A stretch of 19,442 nt of DNA from Bacteroidota bacterium (GTDB lineage Bacteria; Bacteroidota; Bacteroidia; Cytophagales; Cyclobacteriaceae): assembly GCA_023417785.1 (NCBI GenBank), contig JAEZEH010000059.1, positions 1 to 19,442 of the forward strand, written 5' to 3'. The notes under the pieces are model-generated. The model made no database searches and was not told where the DNA came from. It worked only from the letters and a program-made list of their open reading frames with translations. A program made the translations under genes and the position numbers. Shown piece by piece: positions 7,541-15,862 of this stretch; position 1 is the stretch's first letter, and the number at the start of each line of letters is the position of its first letter.

Positions 7541-8002
7541 GAGGCGGTCATGATAAAATGATGGTGTTCAGCTGATCTCGGGGGTAATTCTTTCTGGGAT
7601 GGACCATCCTATTACTATCTTCCCTGAACGTTGTCTTCATGATAGGTACGGACTGAACAATTATCATTCGGTTGTTATCTTAATTCTTCGTGATTCGTCT
7701 GGGGAAATAACTCAAAATTCACATCCATAGAGCAATTACCGGGATCAACTCGGGCCTCATGGCGTTGCCATCAACTCCCGGACCAGCTTTTTCGTAAGTC
7801 TAATCTTCATCATACACTTGGAGAATTGAGTCAATTGCTTATTTTTGAATACGCGATTCGATGGGAATTATATTGTGTGAACTGAGTGTTGTGCCACCCG
7901 TCAACCTGAAGCCGCGACATCCTGAGTATGTGTTAGCGCCCGAATGTGATTCAGGCGATATGTATTTGATGCCTGAGTTTTTTATTCGAAACCCCGCGCA
8001 TA
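7541..8002. other. Gene-free upstream region of the envelope operon
   Basis: About 460 bases without an intact gene. The left part is probably more decayed DNA continuous with the SusD relic. The right part should contain the promoter and 5' leader of the rightward operon. A short frame at 7861-8073 overlaps the operon's first gene and has no features of a real protein. Confidence 0.5.
7818..7847 (+). promoter_or_regulatory. Candidate Bacteroidota promoter (TTG-N19-TAnnTTTG)
   Basis: TATTTTTG at 7840-7847 matches the Bacteroidota -7 consensus TAnnTTTG exactly. TTG at 7818-7820 lies 19 bp upstream, the spacing expected for the -33 element. It would give a leader of roughly 150 bases before the ATG at 8003. 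The motif is short and the region is AT-rich, so a chance match is possible. Confidence 0.45.
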
Positions 8003-9703
8003 ATGCTTCGTTGCTTCATTGTATGCTTTTTATGCATTTTGATGACTGGGTCTTTGTCCGGTCAGGACATTGAAGATGTATTGAATGCCAAGCCGGTAAC
8101 CTATTTCGGAAACATTGATGTTAATACGATCTATTACCGTAGCAAGGGAATTCAGCCACGGTATCTCCCATTCAATTACATCATCAGCGGATCTCCTGTT
8201 GTGTCGCTCTACGGCATCGACGTGCCCATCACCTTTGTCGTTGGCAAGCAGCATTCAAGTCTGATGCAGCCATTCAACCAGTTCGGATTGAGTCCCCGCT
8301 ATAAGAATGTAACCGTACACGCCGGCTATCGAAATATTTCCTGGTCACCATTCACTCTCGGCGGTCATACGTTCCTGGGCGGCGGTGTTGAAATAAACAC
8401 AGGTAACCTTCGTTTCGGCGCGATCTATGGCCAGTTTAATAAAGCAACTGCACTTGACACGGCACGGAGTCTTTACTTTTCAAACTTTGCCTACCGGCGC
8501 ACCGGCATCGCGGTGAAGGTCGGCTACGGAACAGAGCAGGATTTTTTCGACTTCATTGTCGTTAAGGCCAGGGATCATGAGGGAAGTTTGAGGGAAGGCA
8601 ATCAGTTTGCCGACAGTTTGGGCATTACGCCAGCAGCCAATTCAGTTTTCGGATACAACACACGCCTGAGCCTTTGGAAAGGGCGCCTCACCTTCGAGAG
8701 TGATGCCGCGGTGAGCATCTACACCAGCGACATTGGTGCGCCGGATGTAAACGACTCCACCTACGAGAAGAGCGTACGGCGCCTGGGGAGATTATCTGAT
8801 ATCAATGTGAGCAGTGAAGCGTATGGCGCGATCCAGGCGGCGTTACGATACAAAGTCCGGAATCTGTCCGTCCGTATGATCTACCGCTATATCGATCCCG
8901 GCTTTCGGTCGATGGGCGCCTACTGGTTGAATAACGATCTGGAGAATTATACGATCGCGCCATCCCTGACCCTCTGGAACAATAAAATTCGCTTTAGCGG
9001 AAGCCTTGGTATCCAGCGGGACGATCTGTCGAATAAAAAAAGGGCGAAGGCAAAAAGAGTGATTGGCTCGGCGAACCTTAACGCCGACCTGACGGACCGC
9101 GCATCTCTCGACCTGAGTTTTAGCAACTATTCCATCAGTCAGATAGTGAAAACTATTCGTTTCGCAGACTCGCTGAAAGTCGTACAAACCAGTACTCAGC
9201 TATCCATCATGCCTCGCTATGTTATTCCCGGATTAGACAAATCCCACGTATTTTCACTCGTCGTGAATTTGAGTCAGGCCCGCGAGCTGAACCTGGCAAG
9301 AAAAGACAGTCTTTCAAACGACATCACAACAGAGAACATGGTGTTTAACTATCAGCTTTCGCTGATTCCTCAACAGGGATCAGCGTTCATTTCACTAAAT
9401 CATACCCGAATGCAAAGCGACCTCTTGCGTGACGCGAACCGCGGGCTAACCATTGGAGGTTCAAAGGCATGGCTCGAAAACAAAATTCACCTGAGCGCGG
9501 GCCTGGGTTATCTTTTTAACAAACGAAATGATGAAAAAGGAAGGATTCTGACGGGATCACTCAATGGTCGATATAATTTTCGAAGGCAACAGGCTTTCCG
9601 TCTAAGTATATACTACACCGACAATGCACCACAACTTCCTTCCGAACTTTACCCCAAGTTTTTCGAAATGCGTGGAGAGGTCGGTTATACACTTACACTG
9701 TAA
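8003..9703 (+). CDS. Predicted outer-membrane beta-barrel protein
   Basis: A 566-residue protein with a classical signal peptide (MLRCFIVCFLCILMTGSLSG, cleavage before Q21). The mature part is almost entirely alternating amphipathic strands with aromatic girdles, for example FRFGAIYGQF, NVTVHAGYRN, LSVRMIYRYI and HLSAGLGYLF, ending in the strand GEVGYTLTL. An early block with SWSPFTLGGHTFLGGGVEI is the best-conserved-looking segment. No plug or TonB box is visible, so a TonB receptor is unlikely; a porin-like or secretion-pore barrel fits better. It is the first gene of a same-strand array, and the 2023-residue gene starts 47 bp after its stop. I do not recognise a named family; the barrel call rests on strand pattern and signal peptide. 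Confidence 0.8.
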   Translation: MLRCFIVCFLCILMTGSLSGQDIEDVLNAKPVTYFGNIDVNTIYYRSKGIQPRYLPFNYIISGSPVVSLYGIDVPITFVVGKQHSSLMQPFNQFGLSPRYKNVTVHAGYRNISWSPFTLGGHTFLGGGVEINTGNLRFGAIYGQFNKATALDTARSLYFSNFAYRRTGIAVKVGYGTEQDFFDFIVVKARDHEGSLREGNQFADSLGITPAANSVFGYNTRLSLWKGRLTFESDAAVSIYTSDIGAPDVNDSTYEKSVRRLGRLSDINVSSEAYGAIQAALRYKVRNLSVRMIYRYIDPGFRSMGAYWLNNDLENYTIAPSLTLWNNKIRFSGSLGIQRDDLSNKKRAKAKRVIGSANLNADLTDRASLDLSFSNYSISQIVKTIRFADSLKVVQTSTQLSIMPRYVIPGLDKSHVFSLVVNLSQARELNLARKDSLSNDITTENMVFNYQLSLIPQQGSAFISLNHTRMQSDLLRDANRGLTIGGSKAWLENKIHLSAGLGYLFNKRNDEKGRILTGSLNGRYNFRRQQAFRLSIYYTDNAPQLPSELYPKFFEMRGEVGYTLTL

Positions 9704-9750
9704 CTGACTGGACGAAATGATGACAACATGTAGGTAATGAATACTGAAAT

Positions 9751-12700
9751 ATGTCAAGAACGATAAAAATTCTACCTGCCATACTATTAGTGATCCTGTT
9801 CACTTCCGTGACAGCGCTTTTTGCACAGCAGGAAGTTACCATCCGGGTACAAGTGAACCGCACTGCATACGGCACGTATCCTACAAAACTTCACCAGTTT
9901 CAATCTACGCCAGGCTTGGTAACGGTGACAATCACCAATAGAACGAACAACCCGTATTCAGTATACCTTAACGGAGCACTGACCGGCGACAACGGTGTTC
10001 GTGTTACAACTGCTCAGCAATATCAACCGGGCACAATTGCACTGCAACCCTTTGAAACAAAAATCCTGAATTCGGCGGAGGCCGGAAGTCTGTTCGATCC
10101 TAATCGTCTGGTTTATTCATCCGGTAACACTAGTATAAGATCGACGGTTTTTGGAGAACAGGGATTGCCTGAAGGGACATATCAGGTCTGCGTCAGAGCC
10201 TTTAATGCAGCCAATCGACAACCATTGTCTGAGGAGGATCCCCTGGGCTGCAGCAATATTTTTTCTATAACAACCCTCGAGCCACCGGTGATTCTCAATC
10301 CATTCGATGACTCGAAGGTTAAAGCGGACCCGGTGCAGAACATACCTATTCGATGGACCACACCACCGGGTGCACCTGTCTCTACAGAGTATAGGGTGCG
10401 CATTGTCGAATTGTTTACCAATCGAAACCCGAATGATGCCATCCTCTCAACAGCGTCGCCGTTTTTCGAAACCACCGTGCGCGGAACACCAATGCTTTTT
10501 TACAGCATGCAATACCCACTTTTGCAGGTTGGTCGCAAATACGCGCTTATCGTGATAGCCTCAGATCCTTCAGGCTTTGCAACATTTCGGAATTCAGGCA
10601 GAAGCGAGGTCGTCCAGTTTATTTACGGGGCTTCGCCGACGGATGATGCTTCAGGGGATGGAGTCCAGGCTGTTGAAACCGATCACGCCACGAATAAACT
10701 CCGTGGCCGTCTTGTATGGACATTCAAGAAAACCGAAAAGCCCAGCCATAGTCTCCATCTTCCAACATTACTAAGCGTGGCAACGACTCCGGCACCAAAC
10801 GTTGTAGATGCGTATGCCGGGAATAATTTTTCCCTGCAGACTGCAGCCACGCCACTTGTAAAATTCAATCCCCTATCTGCCATCTCCACAGATAATACAC
10901 TCCAACAGGTGAGCGGATCATCGAACAATTTCATGAAGGTCACCCTCAAACCGGACTTTACGACCGCCACAGTTTTGCCTGTGGACATTGTTTCCGCATC
11001 ACATTCGTCTTCAACGGAGTGCACATACGACGATATCGTTGTGGATTCCGCGCCTGAACGATATGGACTATCAAGTGTTAAATTTACACTGCGTGCAGTC
11101 CGGTCGTTACCCGGTGCAACGTCTTCGTCTTCTCTTCTTGCCACCGGACAAACAGACAAGGAAGGGTCTTTCGAGCTTGAATTTCTTCACCCTTCGTACA
11201 ATTCGATCTCCGGAGTAACCCACCTCCTGCTTTCTGTTCAAACCAATGACTTCGAAAACACTTCATTCAAGATACCGTCAGATGTGATTAACAAGGCCAC
11301 TACGGCCGACATCGGTGACCTGCTGCTATTGGCAAAGACGTATCGTTTCTTCGCCAAAGCCTCCTTTCCTAAAACTGATGATGAGAGCGCCGGCGGTTAT
11401 GAGTACCGCATTTATCGCGATGCAGCTGATGTCGAGGAGCGGCCCTGGCTAATGCATGAAGGTCGCGCGAAGGGGGCTCGCGCAAGTGTGGAGATTGTGG
11501 ATGGTCGAAAAGTTATTGAAGTTGCAACTCAAGAGATCACTGCGAGACGAAATACAGGAAACGATTTAATTGTCTCCATACCCGTCGATGCCCACGGAGT
11601 TGGCAGGATATTCCTGGGCGGTAAATTATACGTGAAGATCATTCCTGCGAGTAGTAGTTTTTACAATGTATTATCAACGGTCAGCACCTATAATGTCTCC
11701 TTGCCTTCGGGCCGGATACTTCAGGCGAAAGCCACCTACAAGTTGTCGACGAAGCCGTCGCATATTGCCGGAAAAATAACGCTTGTGATGGATGGACAAG
11801 GGAGCATTCCCGTGGCTGGCGCGACCGTTAGAGTACTATATAAGAAGGAAGACGTTGTACCGGGTAATACCTCGACAATACTCTCCTCCCCAAATGAACT
11901 GCTGAAGGCGAATACAAACCAATACCTTAAATCCTGGACTGACTACAATACCAGCGATCCAGGTTCTAATCCACTGGAGCTGGTGTCCTACGGCCTGACG
12001 GATCTCGTGTCTGCTCCGCCCGTTCTGGTCGAACAAAAACCGGGAAGTAACAAGTTGAACGCACAACTCGTAGTATCAAACATCAGCCTGGAGAGTTTGG
12101 TTAATCCCGTGCCTGCCGACTCCCGGGCTGTGACAGGTACTACTGATGAAGTCGGGAACTATTATATCGGCAACCTTCCACTCCTGAAACCTGGTAAGAA
12201 TTTCCTTGTACAAGTCATCTCTGTCCCGAACGAGTTCAGAACATTTGTTGTCCGGCCCCAGGCCGGGGGGCCGCATCCTGTTCCGATAACTCTGGGTAAA
12301 GGTGTTTCCAGGGTTGTTAACTTTGCCGTTGATGCTGATGTTGCCGACGTAGTAGGGCGAGTCGTTGACGCGGAAGGAAAGCCCCTCATAAATTGCCGCG
12401 TCGCCCTCAGGGGAAATATTTTGTCGCAAACCGGACCCGATGGAATATTTCAGTTTAAGCTCTATCCCGGAGATCATACGCTGTCTCTTGAGAAAGAAGG
12501 TTATGCAACTGGAAAAGCACGGGTTTCGATTCCGCAATTGACGGGAAACAATGACGATGAAACCAGTCATCGTACGGAATGGGCAAGCATGACAGCCGTA
12601 CAAAAGCAGACTGCGACCCTTATCCGTATATCGCAATCTCCGACTGTACAAGCTTCCGTTTCACGTGGCAATCAATTTAACCCGATCATGTTCGGAATTG

Positions 12701-15700
12701 CTGCCGATAACAAGACGGGATTCAGCACTGCAGCGACTGAGTTCAATGCAAGCCTGGCCGTAGCATTCGGCCTGGCCGTTGATCCCCAGACTCCGCAATA
12801 TGAGATGCCCAGAAAATTTGCTGTTGACGTAAAAGATATCGGCTACCTCAAAACACTAACCGGGAAAATCCGATTTCGGTTGCTCAGTGAGCAATCCGGA
12901 GAACGCGTGACGGGAGCGACAATTCAACTGTTCGACACCGCAAATGTTTCAGATGGCAATGGCGAATGGTACTATGAAGGCTTTGGAGGGTCAACAACGG
13001 TAACCGTGATACCACCCGCAGGAACTACGTTTGTCGCCGTTAAGAAATTGCTCAACATCCCCGAAAACGGCACAGAGCAGACTATCACCATATCATTAAA
13101 AACCGGTGTGAGGGTAACTGGTACTGTACGGTCTGAAGGACAAGTCGTGCCAGGTGCTTTGATCTGGGTAGATGAAAATGATTTTACCAAAGCAACTAGC
13201 GACAACGATGGAAATTATAGCATCGTAACCACTCCCGAAGAACATGTTATCAGTGCCCGCAAGCAGGGCTACGTCGGACAGGATCTAACGCGGACAACAA
13301 CGTCTCCCGGCACTATCGTCGACTTCGACCTCAAAGGTAGTCAGGGAAAAAATTACAACAGGTTACTTGGTTTTGATATTGAACTTTCTTCCGTGGAAAA
13401 GGTCGGCAACCAGGAAAAGTGGAGTGGTAGCTTCGTACATCTTAAATCGGTCGATAACAATACGTTTCAGATTGACTCAGAATTGCGCGTCGATTTCTCC
13501 GCGGTCCTCGTAACTTTTGATGCACAAGGGAACGCTATCCCTGCCAATAACATCGTAAAGACTGATGTCACGAGCATTCCGGTGAAACTATTTGGGTACC
13601 TGCCCGGCAGGATAGAGACCAATGACGCTATTACGTTTACGAGGTCGTCTACCGGTCTTGGTCAGCTCAGCGGCACGATACGCGCGGACTTCAATGCAAT
13701 ACAGGGCTATCGCGGATGGAGTATAAGCGAAGTCGTCCCTCTTTTTCTCGCGAAGTTAAACGGTACAGCCCCTGACAAACTCATCGTCTTTTCTAGTGCA
13801 GGACCGGCCCCGGTTGCAGACGCGAAATACAAGCTTATTCCGACGAGCACTTCAAAACCCGCCGGAAAGCTTTACGGGTTTGCAATTTCGATCAACAACG
13901 AAACCGTCATCGATAAGGATGGAATTGAATTATCAGGCACAATTGCTACACCGGTATCCGGCCCGATTAAAGCGGCCCAGTTTAATATTGATCGTTTGGC
14001 TTTCAATCGTTCACTCGCCGTGAGCGGCGTGCAGATCAGGAACACCGATCTGCCTGCCCTGGAGATTGCGGGATGGAAAGCCGGTATCAGCACACTGATC
14101 TTTCATGAAGATGGGTTTAAACTGGGCGGAACAGTCTCGTTGCAGATACCACGATCACGCGAGGCAAAAATTGATTTCAGCGATTTATCCATTGCGCCAA
14201 CAGGAATCTTCGGAGGAAGTTTCGTTATTCCTGAATCAGGTGTCGATATTATTTCTGTTGCCAACCTTAACACAAATGGTACGGCGCTGACATTTGGACG
14301 CGTAGGTAACAGCAGCGTCTACCGCATTGGCGGACGTGCAAGTTTGAAAGTCAACGTCGACATCACTGACAAGCCGTTTAACGTACCCTTGTTCGAGGTC
14401 ATGACGAATGGAGATTTCACGGTACAGGTACCCGCAAATTATTCCACCACCATAGGGCCCTTTGGGTTTTCAATCGGCAACATTTACATCAACACAAAAG
14501 ACAATACACCTTTTATCGGTATCCAGGGTGGATTCAAAGCCGACTTTCATTTTCTGAAGTTTGAAATGGCTGATATAAAAGTGAGGTCGTCATCCGGAGG
14601 TCCGACTTACGCGCTGGAAAAACTTGGTGTTAAGCTGGATGTTCCGGTTGTCACGACGCAGGCATTTGTCACGTTGAAGAAAGACGGATTTGAAGGAACC
14701 GGATCGCTGAATATTCCGGGGACCCCAATCGGTGCAGATGCTAATTTCAAATATTTCAAAAGAGCCGGGGGAATCGAACTTGGTGCGAATTTTTTCACCA
14801 ACCTACCTCCCCTTCCTATCGGCGTGCTTGTTACCCTTGACGGCATCGGCGGCGGATTCGAATATAAATCCGGCGGAGCAAATGGTGGGTTTGCTGTAGA
14901 CGTACGTGGTAAGCTCTCTTTTGTTGGAACAGGACCTGTTGTAGCGGTAAATCCCCTGGGGCTAACCGTTAGCAGTGCCGGCATTCTGCATGGGTATGGG
15001 GATGTGGTAGTGGGGACTTACCTGAACACAGGCAAGGCAAACGTGGTTTTCAATGGGCCTGACCGAACTTTTTCCATTCAAATAGAAGCCAAAATGGAGC
15101 CCCTGGAAGGTCTCGTGTCGCAATCAGTTAACGGCGCGCTAATAATCAGTGCGAAGCCGAATGATGAGTTCGCTTTTCTTGGGTGTGCCGTAAATGTGCA
15201 GCTACTCGGCCTGATAGACAATCATGGTGAAATGGCCGTTGGCATTCGCGTCAAAAACCCAAAGACGCGCGGCGACCTTATCTCATATTATTTTAGTTAC
15301 GCGCCGGAGGACTACATGCAGCAGCGCTTCTCAGGCGTTTACATCAACGTCAGCGCGCAGTTGGGAATACCGAAAAATAAGCCACTGGAATTCGATCTGT
15401 ATGTTGCCAGCGCAAAGATATGGTGTAGCACTGCATTTCATGCAAGCCTGCTGCTCAACCTGGAAGAGATGGCGTACCGAATGCGTTTCGGGGGCAAGTT
15501 TGATGCAGGCATTGAAGGCTGCGTAGTCGACATCGCGTGCCTGGGTGTCTCAGCAGGGTTGTGCTACACGGTAGAAGGCAGTCGCAATGCGTCGCAGGGT
15601 TGGTTCTTTGGAGCAACGGCAACAGGCAATGCAAGCTTTATGGCTGGCCTGGGCGCAGGTAACTGTAAGCCGGGATGCAACGAAATCAGAACCCTTTACC

Positions 15701-15822
15701 ACGGTTGCGCTGGTGGGGCATTCCGGGTATGCGGAGCGGCATCGCTTGACTTTAGCTTTTCACAAAATAAGGGTTTGGCATTTAAGGCCCGCGCAGGAAG
15801 TGGTGGAGAGGCATGCTTTTGA
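9751..15822 (+). CDS. Giant secreted modular beta protein (TANFOR-like N-terminus, carboxypeptidase-regulatory-like domains, Cys-rich C-terminus)
   Basis: 2023 residues with a signal peptide cleaved after A25 (TALFA-QQEV). The N-terminal about 300 residues, with GTYQVCVRAFN, DPLGCSNIF and an FN3-like PPVILNPFDDSKV block, resemble the Bacteroidota 'TANFOR' N-terminal domain (tentative). Residues about 670-850 form a CnaB-like sandwich with a long insertion. Carboxypeptidase-regulatory-like domains lie at about 864-928 (VVGRVVDAEGKPLINCRVAL) and 1118-1195 (VTGTVRSEGQVVPGALIWV), with a related sandwich at 1037-1115. From about 1350 to the end the protein is a long succession of glycine-spaced strands (VTLDGIGGGFEYKSGG, GSLNIPGTPIGADANFKYF) with no known enzyme motif. 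The last 212 residues hold 10 of the protein's 14 cysteines. There is no T9SS C-terminal domain. It is 47 bp downstream of the barrel gene and 40 bp before the ATG of the next gene. Function unknown; a structural or adhesive envelope role is inferred. Confidence 0.85.
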   Translation: MSRTIKILPAILLVILFTSVTALFAQQEVTIRVQVNRTAYGTYPTKLHQFQSTPGLVTVTITNRTNNPYSVYLNGALTGDNGVRVTTAQQYQPGTIALQPFETKILNSAEAGSLFDPNRLVYSSGNTSIRSTVFGEQGLPEGTYQVCVRAFNAANRQPLSEEDPLGCSNIFSITTLEPPVILNPFDDSKVKADPVQNIPIRWTTPPGAPVSTEYRVRIVELFTNRNPNDAILSTASPFFETTVRGTPMLFYSMQYPLLQVGRKYALIVIASDPSGFATFRNSGRSEVVQFIYGASPTDDASGDGVQAVETDHATNKLRGRLVWTFKKTEKPSHSLHLPTLLSVATTPAPNVVDAYAGNNFSLQTAATPLVKFNPLSAISTDNTLQQVSGSSNNFMKVTLKPDFTTATVLPVDIVSASHSSSTECTYDDIVVDSAPERYGLSSVKFTLRAVRSLPGATSSSSLLATGQTDKEGSFELEFLHPSYNSISGVTHLLLSVQTNDFENTSFKIPSDVINKATTADIGDLLLLAKTYRFFAKASFPKTDDESAGGYEYRIYRDAADVEERPWLMHEGRAKGARASVEIVDGRKVIEVATQEITARRNTGNDLIVSIPVDAHGVGRIFLGGKLYVKIIPASSSFYNVLSTVSTYNVSLPSGRILQAKATYKLSTKPSHIAGKITLVMDGQGSIPVAGATVRVLYKKEDVVPGNTSTILSSPNELLKANTNQYLKSWTDYNTSDPGSNPLELVSYGLTDLVSAPPVLVEQKPGSNKLNAQLVVSNISLESLVNPVPADSRAVTGTTDEVGNYYIGNLPLLKPGKNFLVQVISVPNEFRTFVVRPQAGGPHPVPITLGKGVSRVVNFAVDADVADVVGRVVDAEGKPLINCRVALRGNILSQTGPDGIFQFKLYPGDHTLSLEKEGYATGKARVSIPQLTGNNDDETSHRTEWASMTAVQKQTATLIRISQSPTVQASVSRGNQFNPIMFGIAADNKTGFSTAATEFNASLAVAFGLAVDPQTPQYEMPRKFAVDVKDIGYLKTLTGKIRFRLLSEQSGERVTGATIQLFDTANVSDGNGEWYYEGFGGSTTVTVIPPAGTTFVAVKKLLNIPENGTEQTITISLKTGVRVTGTVRSEGQVVPGALIWVDENDFTKATSDNDGNYSIVTTPEEHVISARKQGYVGQDLTRTTTSPGTIVDFDLKGSQGKNYNRLLGFDIELSSVEKVGNQEKWSGSFVHLKSVDNNTFQIDSELRVDFSAVLVTFDAQGNAIPANNIVKTDVTSIPVKLFGYLPGRIETNDAITFTRSSTGLGQLSGTIRADFNAIQGYRGWSISEVVPLFLAKLNGTAPDKLIVFSSAGPAPVADAKYKLIPTSTSKPAGKLYGFAISINNETVIDKDGIELSGTIATPVSGPIKAAQFNIDRLAFNRSLAVSGVQIRNTDLPALEIAGWKAGISTLIFHEDGFKLGGTVSLQIPRSREAKIDFSDLSIAPTGIFGGSFVIPESGVDIISVANLNTNGTALTFGRVGNSSVYRIGGRASLKVNVDITDKPFNVPLFEVMTNGDFTVQVPANYSTTIGPFGFSIGNIYINTKDNTPFIGIQGGFKADFHFLKFEMADIKVRSSSGGPTYALEKLGVKLDVPVVTTQAFVTLKKDGFEGTGSLNIPGTPIGADANFKYFKRAGGIELGANFFTNLPPLPIGVLVTLDGIGGGFEYKSGGANGGFAVDVRGKLSFVGTGPVVAVNPLGLTVSSAGILHGYGDVVVGTYLNTGKANVVFNGPDRTFSIQIEAKMEPLEGLVSQSVNGALIISAKPNDEFAFLGCAVNVQLLGLIDNHGEMAVGIRVKNPKTRGDLISYYFSYAPEDYMQQRFSGVYINVSAQLGIPKNKPLEFDLYVASAKIWCSTAFHASLLLNLEEMAYRMRFGGKFDAGIEGCVVDIACLGVSAGLCYTVEGSRNASQGWFFGATATGNASFMAGLGAGNCKPGCNEIRTLYHGCAGGAFRVCGAASLDFSFSQNKGLAFKARAGSGGEACF

Positions 15823-15862
15823 CGCAAGCATAAACTGAGTTTGATAATACTAAAATGTGTTA

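Noticed and set aside
7861..8073. 70-codon plus-strand open frame overlapping the barrel gene start
   Set aside because: It lies partly in another frame of the barrel gene, has no signal peptide or motif, and sits where a promoter and leader are expected.
12076..12651. 191-codon minus-strand open frame inside the giant gene
   Set aside because: Shadow of the giant coding sequence; the plus-strand frame is unbroken with clear domains, and the antisense translation has no features.
9751..15822. Type IX secretion C-terminal sorting domain on the giant protein
   Set aside because: The C-terminus is cysteine-rich and ends in EACF; the usual conserved CTD strands and the final K-x-V/basic ending are not seen.
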